From Neobacillus mesonae (GTDB taxonomy: Bacteria; Bacillota; Bacilli; Bacillales; Cytobacillaceae), in contig NZ_KV440949.1 in assembly GCF_001636315.1 (NCBI RefSeq), positions 1,142,203 through 1,206,202 of the forward strand: a stretch of 64,000 nt of DNA, in the 5' to 3' direction. Shown piece by piece: positions 18,200-27,219 of this stretch. The position numbers and the translations under genes are program-made. The notes below the pieces were generated by a model. That model was not told the DNA's origin, did not search any database, and saw only the letters and a list, made by a program, of their open reading frames with translations. The stretch's first letter is position 1. Each line of letters opens with the position of its first letter.

Positions 18200-18949
18200 A
18201 TGTATTGGAACAGCCAATTTTTAAGAAGCATTCAATTAAAACGAAATGAGATTCCTTTTTTTAATCGGTATCCCTTTCATCTTCCATGTGTAAAAAATTT
18301 AGATGAGCTGCATTTTCACCCCAAAGTCACTTTCCTTGTCGGCGAAAATGGCATGGGTAAATCTACATTACTGGAGGCCGTCGCCGTAGCCTTAGGGTTT
18401 AATCCTGAGGGAGGGTCCTTAAACTTTCATTTTTCTACCTATGATTCTCATTCTCCGCTTGGGGATTATCTCAAACTCATTAAAGGAGTGGATAAACCAG
18501 GGGATGGATTTTTTCTGCGGGCTGAAAGCTTTTACAATGTAGCTTCCAATATTGAGGAAATGGACCGGGAAGGCCTTGGGCGCAGGGTGATTGATTCCTT
18601 TGGCGGTGTTTCTCTTCATGAGCAGTCTCATGGTGAGGCGTTCTTTGCTACGTTTCTTCATCGTTTTGGCGGAAATGGGATCTATATTTTGGACGAACCG
18701 GAGGCAGCGCTGTCGCCTCTCAGGCAAATGTCCATGCTGACGCGGATTCATGATTTGGTTCAGAATAATTCCCAATTTATCATCGCGACCCATTCTCCAA
18801 TCATAATGGCATACCCCGATGCGAAAATTTTTGAATTTACAGATACCGGAATTATCGAAAGTAAGCTTGAAGAAACAAATCATTACAAGATGATGAAGCA
18901 ATTTTTCGATGATAAAAATCGAATGCTTCACCATTTACTGGACGAATAA
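18200..18949 (+). CDS. Stand-alone AAA/ABC-type ATPase
   Basis: A 249-aa single-domain ATPase related to the RecF/SMC/ABC heads (COG3910-like). Walker A is GENGMGKST (about 53-61). A signature-like SHGEAFFATF (about 144-153) stands in for the ABC LSGGQ. Walker B is GIYILDEPEAALS (about 160-172). The H-loop is IIATHSPIIMA (about 194-204). No coiled coil, nuclease or membrane domain is attached. It lies alone between two minus-strand genes with its own terminator. Role unknown; it could serve a DNA- or RNA-related or transport task. Confidence 0.82.
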   Translation: MYWNSQFLRSIQLKRNEIPFFNRYPFHLPCVKNLDELHFHPKVTFLVGENGMGKSTLLEAVAVALGFNPEGGSLNFHFSTYDSHSPLGDYLKLIKGVDKPGDGFFLRAESFYNVASNIEEMDREGLGRRVIDSFGGVSLHEQSHGEAFFATFLHRFGGNGIYILDEPEAALSPLRQMSMLTRIHDLVQNNSQFIIATHSPIIMAYPDAKIFEFTDTGIIESKLEETNHYKMMKQFFDDKNRMLHHLLDE

Positions 18950-18953
18950 TGGA

Positions 18954-18985
18954 AAAGAGCCCGGAGGTTTCCGAAGCTCTTTTTT
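18954..18985. terminator. Bidirectional terminator between the ATPase and speD
   Basis: AAAAGAGC-N-CGGA and TCCGA-AGCTCTTTT form a bulged hairpin followed by T-rich sequence on both strands. Confidence 0.75.
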
Positions 18986-19792
18986 CTATACAATATTTTT
19001 TCCGTAAAAAATCTCATCCATTTCCAGCTTGATTCTTTCTGTTATTTCATCTACTTCTTTTTGCGACAATTTATCTTTTGTATATCCGAACAGATAGTTA
19101 TTAATATCAAAATCCCGCAGCTTGCATTTCGTATGAAAAATATTTTCCTGATAGACATTCACATCAATCATATCGAATAATTCAATCACGTCATCAGGAA
19201 TGTAATTTTGAATGGAGCTGATTTCATGATCGATAAATAATTTGTAGCCGTCTTTGTTCCTTGTGAAGCCGCGGACCCGGTAATCAATGGTCATCACGTC
19301 AGTCTCAAAGGAGCGGATTAAATGGTGCAATGCCTTCAAAGGTGAAATTTCTCCGCAAGTGGAGACGTCTATATCGGCCCTGAATGTGCTGATCCCCTCG
19401 TCCGGATGGTATTCAGGGTATGTATGAACCGTTACATGACTTTTATCTAATTGAAGAACAACTGATTCCATTAATGGTCCGGGTGATTCCTCAAAAATTT
19501 CAGATGCCGGATTTTCAACTGGTGCTTCCGATACTAAAAATGTTACACTTGCCCCCGCAGGCTCAAAGTCCTGACTAGCGATGTTCAAGACATGTGCACC
19601 AATAATATCGGCGACATCCTGTAAAATTCTTGTCAATCTTTCAGCACTATATTGCTCATCAATATATTTTAAATAAGCCTCACGCTCTTCTTTCGTTCTA
19701 GTAAAGCAGATATCATACATGTTAAAGCTTAGCGACTTGGTTAAATTATTAAAGCCGTGTAACTCAATCGCTTTTTCATGTGTTAATTTCAT
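18986..19792 (-). CDS. speD: S-adenosylmethionine decarboxylase proenzyme, SpeD type
   Basis: A 268-aa pyruvoyl enzyme that decarboxylates SAM for spermidine synthesis. The self-cleavage site is [15 protein letters not shown]: cleavage before S118 would create the pyruvoyl group, and the following His/Tyr/Glu match the E. coli-type class. B. subtilis uses a much shorter enzyme (SpeH, about 126 aa), so this longer form is notable. The start is ATG 19792 after GGGGGGAAGT. No spermidine synthase gene is nearby. Confidence 0.92.
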   Translation of the reverse strand: MKLTHEKAIELHGFNNLTKSLSFNMYDICFTRTKEEREAYLKYIDEQYSAERLTRILQDVADIIGAHVLNIASQDFEPAGASVTFLVSEAPVENPASEIFEESPGPLMESVVLQLDKSHVTVHTYPEYHPDEGISTFRADIDVSTCGEISPLKALHHLIRSFETDVMTIDYRVRGFTRNKDGYKLFIDHEISSIQNYIPDDVIELFDMIDVNVYQENIFHTKCKLRDFDINNYLFGYTKDKLSQKEVDEITERIKLEMDEIFYGKNIV

Positions 19793-19947
19793 CAACACTT
19801 CCCCCCATAGATTCTTTATTTAGTAAGATACCCAAAGTTTAGGTAAAATATCGGGTTACCTTTTTTTAAACAAAATCGCTGGCAGATAATATGCAATTTT
19901 TATCATATTTCACCAATTGTTGAGGACATTAACATTGAGGTGACACA

Positions 19948-21204
19948 ATGAAAAAACTAATTTGGCTGTTATTTGTTTTTCTAATAGTACCCGGCTTTGC
20001 AAAAGCAGAAACACAGAATAACAAAGTAAAAGCGGCATTTGTTAAGGAAGGATATCTATGGACGAAAATAAACGGTAAAGAAGAAAAAATTACAAAGGAA
20101 GCGACAAAATTCCTATATTCGCCGCAATGGTCTTATGACGGTGTTTGGATTGTCTACCAAGTGGAACCGCAAAAGAAACTAAGACCCGACCTGGAAAATC
20201 AAACGGAAATTTGGGTGTATAATACGAAAACGAAAAAGCATAAAAGAATTACTTATACTGGAACAAATCCACAATGGTCTCCAACGGAAAACCTGCTGGC
20301 GTTTAAAAGCGGCGGCGTCTTAAATGTTTCCAATCTTGAACAATTTTATAATATCGCCCTCGGTGTCGGTGATTATCGCTGGTTCCCGGACGGCCGGTCC
20401 TTCATTGCATCATCTGGGGCGACTTTAATGCCGGACGGCTGGACCGATCCGGTTCTTTATAAAATCGGATTGGAAAAGGACTTAGACAAAATCTCTAGTC
20501 TGACCAAAAACGTGAAGAAGTTTTATACCATCCCAAGCGAATTAAAGAAAGGCGACATGACACTGTTGGCTATTGATGCAACGGATTTCCGGTTCTCTCC
20601 CGACGGAAAATGGATTTCATTTATGGTCAGTCCTACTGCCTCTTGGTCAATGGATAGCAATTTCGCTTGCGTAATTTCTGCCGATGGACAAAAGTTCGAA
20701 GTGTTGGATGATATTATCTGGGAAGTCGGTACTCCAAAATGGGCTTATGTACAAAATCGGTTAGGCTATATTGCCGGTTCTGGCAGAATTGTCTTTGGGT
20801 TTACGAATAAAAATATGAAGGTTACGGACCTACCTTCGTTTAAATCGCTTAGCCTTACACCGCCAAACTTTGCGGAGTTAGGGTTTACATGGAAGGATGA
20901 TCATTCTATCGTCGTTTCCCGAGTCAAAGAAAGCGGCTGGTCAAATGATGAGAAAAAGCGTCCAGACCCTTCGTTATTCTTGATTAAAATTGGTGAACTG
21001 ACTCAATCACAGCTTTCCCATCCACCAAAAGACTATGGTGATTATGATCCCATTTATCTTCCAAACGCTCAAAAACTCACCTGGCTCCGGAAACAGGATA
21101 TAGCCTCAGCACAAAATGATTTATGGATCGCCAACGGGAACGGAAAAAATGCAAGGCTTTGGATTAAGAATATCGAGGGGTATGATTTTTACGAAGAAAA
21201 GTAG
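19948..21204 (+). CDS. Secreted TolB/WD40-like beta-propeller protein
   Basis: A 418-aa protein with a cleavable signal peptide (MKKLIWLLFVFLIVPGFAKA, likely cut after AKA, residue 20) and no lipobox. The mature part has repeated propeller blades of the PD40/TolB kind: LYSPQWSYDGVWIVYQ (about 52-67), TNPQWSPTENLLAFK (about 109-123), YRWFPDGRSFIASS (about 145-158) and FRFSPDGKWISFMV. Such proteins act in extracellular binding or scaffold roles; the partner is unknown. It is monocistronic with its own terminator. Confidence 0.75.
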   Translation: MKKLIWLLFVFLIVPGFAKAETQNNKVKAAFVKEGYLWTKINGKEEKITKEATKFLYSPQWSYDGVWIVYQVEPQKKLRPDLENQTEIWVYNTKTKKHKRITYTGTNPQWSPTENLLAFKSGGVLNVSNLEQFYNIALGVGDYRWFPDGRSFIASSGATLMPDGWTDPVLYKIGLEKDLDKISSLTKNVKKFYTIPSELKKGDMTLLAIDATDFRFSPDGKWISFMVSPTASWSMDSNFACVISADGQKFEVLDDIIWEVGTPKWAYVQNRLGYIAGSGRIVFGFTNKNMKVTDLPSFKSLSLTPPNFAELGFTWKDDHSIVVSRVKESGWSNDEKKRPDPSLFLIKIGELTQSQLSHPPKDYGDYDPIYLPNAQKLTWLRKQDIASAQNDLWIANGNGKNARLWIKNIEGYDFYEEK

Positions 21205-21241
21205 TTTTTAAACTCAATATCTTATCAATCATTTGCAGGTA

Positions 21242-21286
21242 CAAGGCAGAGTCATGGAAATTCCACGCACTTTGCCTTTTTTTGTT
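21242..21286 (+). terminator. Terminator downstream of the beta-propeller gene
   Basis: AAGGCAGAGT pairs imperfectly with ACTTTGCC across a 14-base loop, followed by TTTTTTTGTT. Confidence 0.65.
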
Positions 21287-21320
21287 ATTTATTATTGAAA
21301 AATAGAATATTCAGAATATA

Positions 21321-21340
21321 TATTACTATTAAACGTAATA
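21321..21340. promoter_or_regulatory. Inverted repeat upstream of the HTH/AtpD-like gene
   Basis: TATTAC-N8-GTAATA lies 40 bp before the ATG of the helix-turn-helix gene, in an AT-rich promoter-like region. Its spacing suits a dimeric regulator, so autoregulation is possible. Two AAGGAG-like sites follow (21352 and 21366); the second is placed for the ATG. Confidence 0.4.
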
Positions 21341-21379
21341 ATTTTTTCTCTAAGGAGTAATTCTAAAGGAGTTCTTAAA

Positions 21380-22411
21380 ATGGACGAAATAAAATTAAAT
21401 GTAGAATTGTTACGAAAGCGTGTGCCAAATTTGACAGTTGCTGCGGCAGCAGCAGGACTTAGACCGGCAACGGTTTCGAATCTTTGTACCGGTAAAATCC
21501 CCCTAGCCCGTGCCGAAGTACGGACGCTTGTGGCATTGGCAGATCTAGCCGAATGCTCTGTAGATGAACTGATTATCCGGGGGAATACCGTGGAAATGTT
21601 AGAAACCGGAATAAAAGCAATAGATTTTTTTGCACCGCTTACCCTTGGCGGCACTATTGGATTTGTGGCCAGGCCTGGAATGGGCCAGTTGGTTCTTTTA
21701 GCTGAGATTTTTCACAGAATGAACGAAAGAAGCTACCAAACTTTTTTCCTAAAGCCAATGGAAGATGCAATTGGCTTGAGTGATGTTACAGATGCAGCAG
21801 AATTTATCTGTTTCTCCCCCAATGAGGTTCTCGAAAATATGCTCACAGTCTCCAAGAAGCCTATTTTGCTTGCTGCTGACCGGCAAACCGTTTTAAGCGG
21901 AGAAATTGATACACTTTTGGAGGAGCTTAAGGAGAAGGGAATTGTCCCAACTACCATTTTAGTAGACTTAAGAGGCGAGGCCGTGGATGAACAGGAACCA
22001 TATGGTCCATTAGACACCCTTCTGCAATTTGATGCAGATCTTGTCTCACGAAAAATCTATCCATCCATCAATCCGCTTTATTCTACCTCGGTACTGGCAG
22101 AAGGCGGGCATCTTTCAAAGGTGCATCTGCAAGCCTTGCAGGAGGCTAAAAAAATTTTACGACGCTACCGGGAATTAAGATTTCTTGGCAGGGATCGTGT
22201 ACCAGAATCAGATAAGTCAACCTATCATCGCGGCTTGCGCTTAGAGGCTTATTTTTCACAGCCATTTTTCATTGCGGAACCTATTACAAAAATACAAGGT
22301 GCTGCGGTAGCGCTTCAAACCACGATTAAAGATGTACAGCGAATTATGAAAGGCGAATTGGATGATGTCGAGATTGAATCATTATCTTATAGAGGAGAAA
22401 TAGGAGGCTAA
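21380..22411 (+). CDS. HTH protein fused to a degenerate F1-ATPase beta-like domain
   Basis: A 343-aa protein with two parts. Residues about 10-65 look like a Cro/XRE-type helix-turn-helix (LTVAAAAAGLRPATVSNLCTG, then ALADLAECSVDELI). Residues about 74-330 track ATP-synthase subunit beta: ETGIKAIDFFAPLTLGGTIGF, DADLVSRKIYPSINPLYSTS (about 217-236), RYRELRFLGRDRVPESDK and YFSQPFFIAEPITK (about 289-302). The P-loop GGAGVGKT of AtpD is replaced by ARPGMGQL, removing the Lys and Thr, and the GERTREG catalytic loop is missing. It is therefore unlikely to be an ATPase. The start follows AAAGGAG. The stop is 4 bp before a hydrolase gene, so they form one operon. A ligand-sensing DNA-binding role is inference. 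Confidence 0.8.
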   Translation: MDEIKLNVELLRKRVPNLTVAAAAAGLRPATVSNLCTGKIPLARAEVRTLVALADLAECSVDELIIRGNTVEMLETGIKAIDFFAPLTLGGTIGFVARPGMGQLVLLAEIFHRMNERSYQTFFLKPMEDAIGLSDVTDAAEFICFSPNEVLENMLTVSKKPILLAADRQTVLSGEIDTLLEELKEKGIVPTTILVDLRGEAVDEQEPYGPLDTLLQFDADLVSRKIYPSINPLYSTSVLAEGGHLSKVHLQALQEAKKILRRYRELRFLGRDRVPESDKSTYHRGLRLEAYFSQPFFIAEPITKIQGAAVALQTTIKDVQRIMKGELDDVEIESLSYRGEIGG

Positions 22412-22415
22412 AAAA

Positions 22416-23200
22416 ATGAAAACAGGATTTGTCGAAGTCAATGGGGCGCAGCTTTATTATGAAGTGAAAGGTGCAGGGCAGCCAGTATTAATGCTGCATG
22501 GCTATCCGCTTGATTCAAGAATGTGGGATTATCAATTTGAAGAATTAGCAAAGGACTTTCAGGTTATTCGCTTTGACTATGCGGGAGCAGGAAAATCGGA
22601 AGCACATAATCAGGATTTTTCACTTGTGGAGGACATTAAAGATTTATTAGCTTTTTTAGGAGTAGAGAAAGTTAACATCATAGGCCTTTCCGTCGGCGGA
22701 AATCTTGCAATGGGTTTTACCTTGACCTACCCTGAATTGGTGGAAAAATTAATTCTTGTATCAACGGGTTTATTAGGCTGGAGTGAATTTTCACCTGAAC
22801 GGCAGCAGTATAATGCAAAATTACGAGAGTGCATGGACGAAAAGAAGGTAATTGAACTTATGTGTAAAGCATGGGTTGCTGGTCCATTTCGATCTGTTGA
22901 TGAAATCAAACCGGAAATTATAGAGAAGTATTCCACTATGCTGCGAACAAATTTAGCAAAAGAAAATGGAAAATGATTCTACCGGAAACGAAAACAATTG
23001 ATAGGGTATGCAACATTACAAAACCAACACTTATCATAACCCCTGATGTTGATTTCCCAGATTTTAGGGCCATTGCCGACTTTCTTCATAAAAAAATTAA
23101 AGGCTCTCAAAAGGTTGTAATTCCCGGAACGGCACACATACTTAATATGGAAAAGCCTCGAGTTTTTAATGAGCTTGTACTTAATTTTTTTAAAAGTTGA
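22416..23200 (+). pseudogene. Alpha/beta hydrolase interrupted by a frame change
   Basis: Two adjacent reading frames together encode one alpha/beta hydrolase of about 261 aa. The first (22416-22976, 186 aa) has the oxyanion HGYPLDS and nucleophile elbow GLSVGGN. The second (22973-23200, 75 aa) holds the rest: TLIITPDVDFPD (acid) and GTAHILNME (catalytic His). The break lies at GGAAAATGA, where one extra A would restore the frame. The second frame also has its own ATG in an ATGA overlap, so recoding or reinitiation is conceivable. A true frameshift or a sequencing error are the simplest readings. It sits in an operon with the HTH/AtpD-like gene. Confidence 0.75.
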
Positions 23201-23226
23201 TTCTATCCGATATTTATGAAGGGCAG

Positions 23227-23383
23227 TTTTATATTTCTAGGACAAAAAATGTCCTTCATACCCGTGATGAAGGACATTTTCCATATTTCAAGACTAAGTT
23301 ATGTCCTTCATCAGCTTGATGAAGGATAATTTTCATATTCCAAGACCACGTTTTGTCCTTCATCGTCTAATCAAAGGCATAAT
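23227..23383. repeat. Three tandem hairpin repeats of about 50-53 bp
   Basis: Units start at 23227, 23277 and 23330, each opening TTTT(C)ATATT(T/C)C. Each contains a hairpin with arms like TGTCCTTCAT/ATGAAGGACA: exact at 23250-23276, nearly exact at 23301-23328, and decayed in the third. Placed after the hydrolase and before the convergent pseudouridine synthase, it can also terminate both transcripts. Confidence 0.8.
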
Positions 23384-23388
23384 GCAAT

Positions 23389-24108
23389 TCATTTCACCTG
23401 ATATTCCTTTAATAACTCTACTTCTTCATCCGTCAATTCCCGATATTCTCCTAGCTCGAGTGTCTCGTCCAAAGCAAGTGGTCCCATGGAAATCCGCTGC
23501 AGGTAGACAACCCTTTTTCCAACGGCTTGGAACATTCGCTTTACCTGATGAAACTTGCCTTCTGTAATCGTTAATTCAATATCGGAACGAATCCCGGACT
23601 TTAAGATTTTCAGGTCACCGGGCTTTGTTTTATAACCATCATCGAGGACGACACCTTGGGCAAAGGCTTTAACATCCTCTATTGTTACTTCTTGATCAAT
23701 CACCGCAAAATACGTTTTAGGGACGTGCTTTTTTGGCGAAAGCAGGCGGTGTGCCAATTGACCATCATTTGTGATCAATAACAGTCCCTCGGTATCTTTA
23801 TCAAGTCTGCCGACCGGGAACGGCTCATAAACCTGATCCTCAAGCTCCAATAAATCAATCACCGTTTCATCGTTGTTATCCTCTGTTGCCGATAAAACCC
23901 CCGGCGGCTTGTTCATCATTAAATAAATAAATTCTTTATACTCAATTATCTCACCATTAAGTGTAACGATCTCCGTTTCCGGATTAACATGCTGTTTCGC
24001 ATCCTTGACCACCGCATCATCAACCTTAACCGCGCCGCTTTTTAACAGCTGCTTTACTTCCTTGCGGCTGCCATAGCCAAGATTGGCAAGCATTTTATCA
24101 ATTCTCAA
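23389..24108 (-). CDS. ytzG: rRNA small-subunit pseudouridine synthase (RsuA family, YtzG-like)
   Basis: A 239-aa enzyme with an N-terminal S4 RNA-binding domain (MRIDKMLANLGYGSRKEVKQ, about 1-60) followed by an RsuA-type catalytic domain. The motif GRLDKDTEGLLL carries the catalytic Asp (D103). It is expected to isomerise a uridine in 16S rRNA. The start ATG overlaps the end of murJ by 11 bp, the same coupling as ytgP-ytzG in bacilli. Length is normal. Confidence 0.9.
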   Translation of the reverse strand: MRIDKMLANLGYGSRKEVKQLLKSGAVKVDDAVVKDAKQHVNPETEIVTLNGEIIEYKEFIYLMMNKPPGVLSATEDNNDETVIDLLELEDQVYEPFPVGRLDKDTEGLLLITNDGQLAHRLLSPKKHVPKTYFAVIDQEVTIEDVKAFAQGVVLDDGYKTKPGDLKILKSGIRSDIELTITEGKFHQVKRMFQAVGKRVVYLQRISMGPLALDETLELGEYRELTDEEVELLKEYQVK

Positions 24109-25729
24109 CGCTTCGTCTCCTTCCAGGCAACTTTAATTTTGTCATCATCCGGTCTAATCTTGTACCAAATAAGCGTCTTGCCAGACCTGATCTTAAAGCA
24201 AGATAGAAATAAATCGCGGCCCCTGCCCCAGCACAGATGACAATTATAATCACCGATTGTATTTTTGATGCAGGTGACAGGAATAACTGCAATAGCTGGT
24301 AGACCCCTTCTGTTCCGGCCCACATCAATCCGGCAAAGATAACAATCAATAAACTTCTGCGCCAAACAAAACGGAATGGATAGTTGGCAAATTTTTTAAT
24401 GACGAAGATATTAATCGTAATCGCTGCTAAATATCCAAGTGTGGTTGCTAAAACCGCCCCTCTAGTTTCCATCATTTTAATCAGCGGAATGTTCAACGAT
24501 AATTTGACTAGTAAGCCTACTAGCAGACTGAGCACTGTAAATCGCTGTTCATTGATGCCCTGTAAAATAGCTGCTGTTACAGAATATAAAGAAAAGAGAA
24601 TCGCAACTGGTGCATACGCGCTTAAAACTTCTTTACCGATTAGATCATGCTGATAAAAGACTGTATAAACCGGTTCTGCCAGTAAGGACAACCCAATTGC
24701 TGCAGGCAATGTTAAAAACAGAAGCACCTGAAACGACTGATTCAATTGATGAACCATGCTTTTTTTGTCGCCCTCTACAAATGCTTTCGTAATGCTTGGG
24801 ACCAGAGTTAATGAAAAAGCTGTTGCAAGTGAAACAGGAATAATAACAATTTTATGTGATTCAAAGTTTAGCATGGAAAAAAAGGCATCTGCCATTTTCT
24901 CTGTGAACCCAATTTGAACTAATGCTTTACTAAAGGTAAATTGGTCAATTGCCTGAAATAAGGGATTGGCGATTCCAACTAAAACAAATGGAAAAGAATA
25001 CATAATGATTTCTTTATAGATTTCTTTAAGTGAAATATTAATTGTACCCTTATCTTGTTCAAGCAATTGATTTAAATATGACTTCCTTTTATACAAATAC
25101 CAGAATAATACAGCCAGCCCGCCAATTGCTCCAATAAATGCGGCAAATGTGGCCACGCTGACAGCTGTCACAATTTTTCCATTCAAAAACTTCATTACCA
25201 CAAATGCGCCCAAGAGAACGAAGGCGATTCTGACAATCTGTTCCACTACTTGTGAAAGGGCTGAAGGCCCCATTGATTGGTGCCCTTGAAAGTAACCTCT
25301 AATTAAACTCATAAACGGTACAACAATTAGGGCAAAACTGACAGCCCGCATGACAGCGGTGACATCTCTTAAATTAGCTTCCCCGCCGGTACTCATCTTA
25401 GCAAGAGTCGGTGCAGCGAGATACATAATTAAAAAGGCAACAAATCCGGTTGTCAGCATAATCACTAATCCAGACTTAAATAGCTTTCTGCCAACCGCAT
25501 ATTCCTCTAAAGCATTATATTTTGAAATAAATTTAGAAACAGCCAGCGGTACACCTGCCGTTGCGACACTAATAAAAATAGTATATGGAACGTAGGAATA
25601 TTGATAAAGTACAGTTCCTTCCCGGCCAACTATTTGAAAAAACGGGATAACATAAATTAAACCAAGAATTTTTGAAAGTATTGTTCCTAATGTTAAGATA
25701 AACGTGCCTCGTAAAAGCTTAGACTGCAT
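24098..25729 (-). CDS. murJ: Lipid II flippase MurJ (YtgP)
   Basis: A 543-aa MOP-superfamily transporter with about 14 hydrophobic helices. It matches YtgP, shown in B. subtilis to act as MurJ, flipping lipid II across the membrane. The N-terminal LLRGTFILTLGTILSKILGLIYVIPF is characteristic, and the arginine-rich R-G-Y-F-Q-G (about 148) fits the family. The end overlaps ytzG. The start follows GGAAGGGATTC. It is divergent from ytfP. Confidence 0.92.
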   Translation of the reverse strand: MQSKLLRGTFILTLGTILSKILGLIYVIPFFQIVGREGTVLYQYSYVPYTIFISVATAGVPLAVSKFISKYNALEEYAVGRKLFKSGLVIMLTTGFVAFLIMYLAAPTLAKMSTGGEANLRDVTAVMRAVSFALIVVPFMSLIRGYFQGHQSMGPSALSQVVEQIVRIAFVLLGAFVVMKFLNGKIVTAVSVATFAAFIGAIGGLAVLFWYLYKRKSYLNQLLEQDKGTINISLKEIYKEIIMYSFPFVLVGIANPLFQAIDQFTFSKALVQIGFTEKMADAFFSMLNFESHKIVIIPVSLATAFSLTLVPSITKAFVEGDKKSMVHQLNQSFQVLLFLTLPAAIGLSLLAEPVYTVFYQHDLIGKEVLSAYAPVAILFSLYSVTAAILQGINEQRFTVLSLLVGLLVKLSLNIPLIKMMETRGAVLATTLGYLAAITINIFVIKKFANYPFRFVWRRSLLIVIFAGLMWAGTEGVYQLLQLFLSPASKIQSVIIIVICAGAGAAIYFYLALRSGLARRLFGTRLDRMMTKLKLPGRRRSVEN

Positions 25730-25935
25730 AGAATCCCTTCCTGACTGAAGAAATAGGTGTGTTTCATCAGGTCCAAAAAATTCGACCTTTTTTGCACACT
25801 ATTAGTAGTTTACAACTTCTTTTCCCGCGATGCTACTAACAACCAAGTTATTTTTGCGAAAAATCATTGGAAATTCGTTTATTTTTAATAGATATGTTTA
25901 TAATGAAATGAATATATTTCAAAGTTGGTGGAAGT

Positions 25936-27201
25936 ATGGAATTTGATGTTATTGTCATTGGCGGCGGTCCTTCGGGGCTTATGGCGGCGATTGCTGCCGG
26001 TGAAAAAGGCGCAAAGGTACTATTGATTGATAAGGGAGAGAAGCTGGGGAGGAAGCTTGCGATATCAGGGGGCGGGCGCTGCAATGTTACCAACCGGCTC
26101 CCGATAGATGAAATTATTAAGCATATCCCTGGGAACGGAAAATTTTTATACAGCGCATTTTCGATTTTTAATAATGAAGATATTATTAAGTATTTCGAAG
26201 GTTTAGGGATTGCCCTAAAGGAAGAAGACCATGGCCGGATGTTTCCGGTATCCAATAAGGCGCAATCGGTCGTTGATGCCTTATTACAGCAATTAGAAAA
26301 ACTCAATGTCAGGGTGTATAAAAACAGCCCGGCTGCCGATGTGATGTATGATGATGGACGTGTTTCGGCTGTTTTATTAAAAGACGGGCAAAAGTGTTAT
26401 GCCAAATCGATAGTGATTGCTGTCGGCGGCAAATCTGTACCCCATACAGGTTCAACAGGCGATGGCTATGCTTGGGCGGAGAAAGCTGGACATACCATTA
26501 CTGATTTATTTCCAACAGAAGTGCCCGTTACATCAGGAGAGCCATTTATTCAGAATAAAACACTGCAAGGTTTATCATTACGGGACATTGAATTAAGTGT
26601 ACTAAATCCAAAAGGCAAGGCGCTAATCAGCCATCGTATGGATATGATTTTTACCCATTTTGGAATCAGCGGCCCGGCGGTATTAAGATGCAGCCAGTTT
26701 GTCGTAAAGGCGATGAAAAAGTGGAACTTATCACAGGTTACGATGAGCTTGGATGCCCTGCCGGATCGAAAAGAAGAAGAGTTATTCAAAGAAATTGTAA
26801 AGCTAGTAAAAGCGGAACCGAAAAAGAGTATCAAAAATACATTAAAAGGGATGCTTCCTGAACGCTATTTACTTTTTCTTTTGGAACATAACGAAATCGA
26901 TCCTAGTGCGCAAGGCGGGACCATTTCTAATGAAAGTATCCGCAGTTTTGCCAAAAGCAGCAAACAGTTTCAGTTTAAAGTGAATGGTACCCTGTCACTT
27001 GAAAAAGCCTTTGTAACTGGCGGTGGGGTGTCTGTAAAGGAAATCGACCCTAAAATGTTGGGCTCGAAATTCATGAACGGGTTGTATTTCTGCGGTGAAA
27101 TCCTCGATATTCATGGTTATACTGGCGGTTATAATATTACCTCCGCACTTGTTACCGGCAGGCTGGCGGGAACGAATGCCGCCTTAACTGCTAAGGCCTG
27201 A
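25936..27201 (+). CDS. ytfP: YtfP, HI0933-family FAD-dependent oxidoreductase
   Basis: A 421-aa flavoprotein. The Rossmann FAD site is [21 protein letters not shown] (about 5-25), followed by the family segment [17 protein letters not shown] (about 36-52) and a C-terminal FAD contact [13 protein letters not shown] plus [11 protein letters not shown]. The HI0933/YhiN family is widely conserved, with a role not settled. Length is normal. The ATG follows TTGGTGG. It is convergent with cse60 across a shared terminator. Confidence 0.9.
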   Translation: MEFDVIVIGGGPSGLMAAIAAGEKGAKVLLIDKGEKLGRKLAISGGGRCNVTNRLPIDEIIKHIPGNGKFLYSAFSIFNNEDIIKYFEGLGIALKEEDHGRMFPVSNKAQSVVDALLQQLEKLNVRVYKNSPAADVMYDDGRVSAVLLKDGQKCYAKSIVIAVGGKSVPHTGSTGDGYAWAEKAGHTITDLFPTEVPVTSGEPFIQNKTLQGLSLRDIELSVLNPKGKALISHRMDMIFTHFGISGPAVLRCSQFVVKAMKKWNLSQVTMSLDALPDRKEEELFKEIVKLVKAEPKKSIKNTLKGMLPERYLLFLLEHNEIDPSAQGGTISNESIRSFAKSSKQFQFKVNGTLSLEKAFVTGGGVSVKEIDPKMLGSKFMNGLYFCGEILDIHGYTGGYNITSALVTGRLAGTNAALTAKA

Positions 27202-27219
27202 CTTTTTTGTCAGGCCTTA
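27192..27219. terminator. Bidirectional terminator between ytfP and cse60
   Basis: TAAGGCCTGAC and GTCAGGCCTTA are exact complements around a T-rich loop; the stem overlaps both gene ends. Confidence 0.85.

Noticed and set aside
23227..23383. Possible CRISPR array
   Set aside because: Only three units; the hairpin is the conserved part, there are no unique spacers of constant length, and no cas genes are present.
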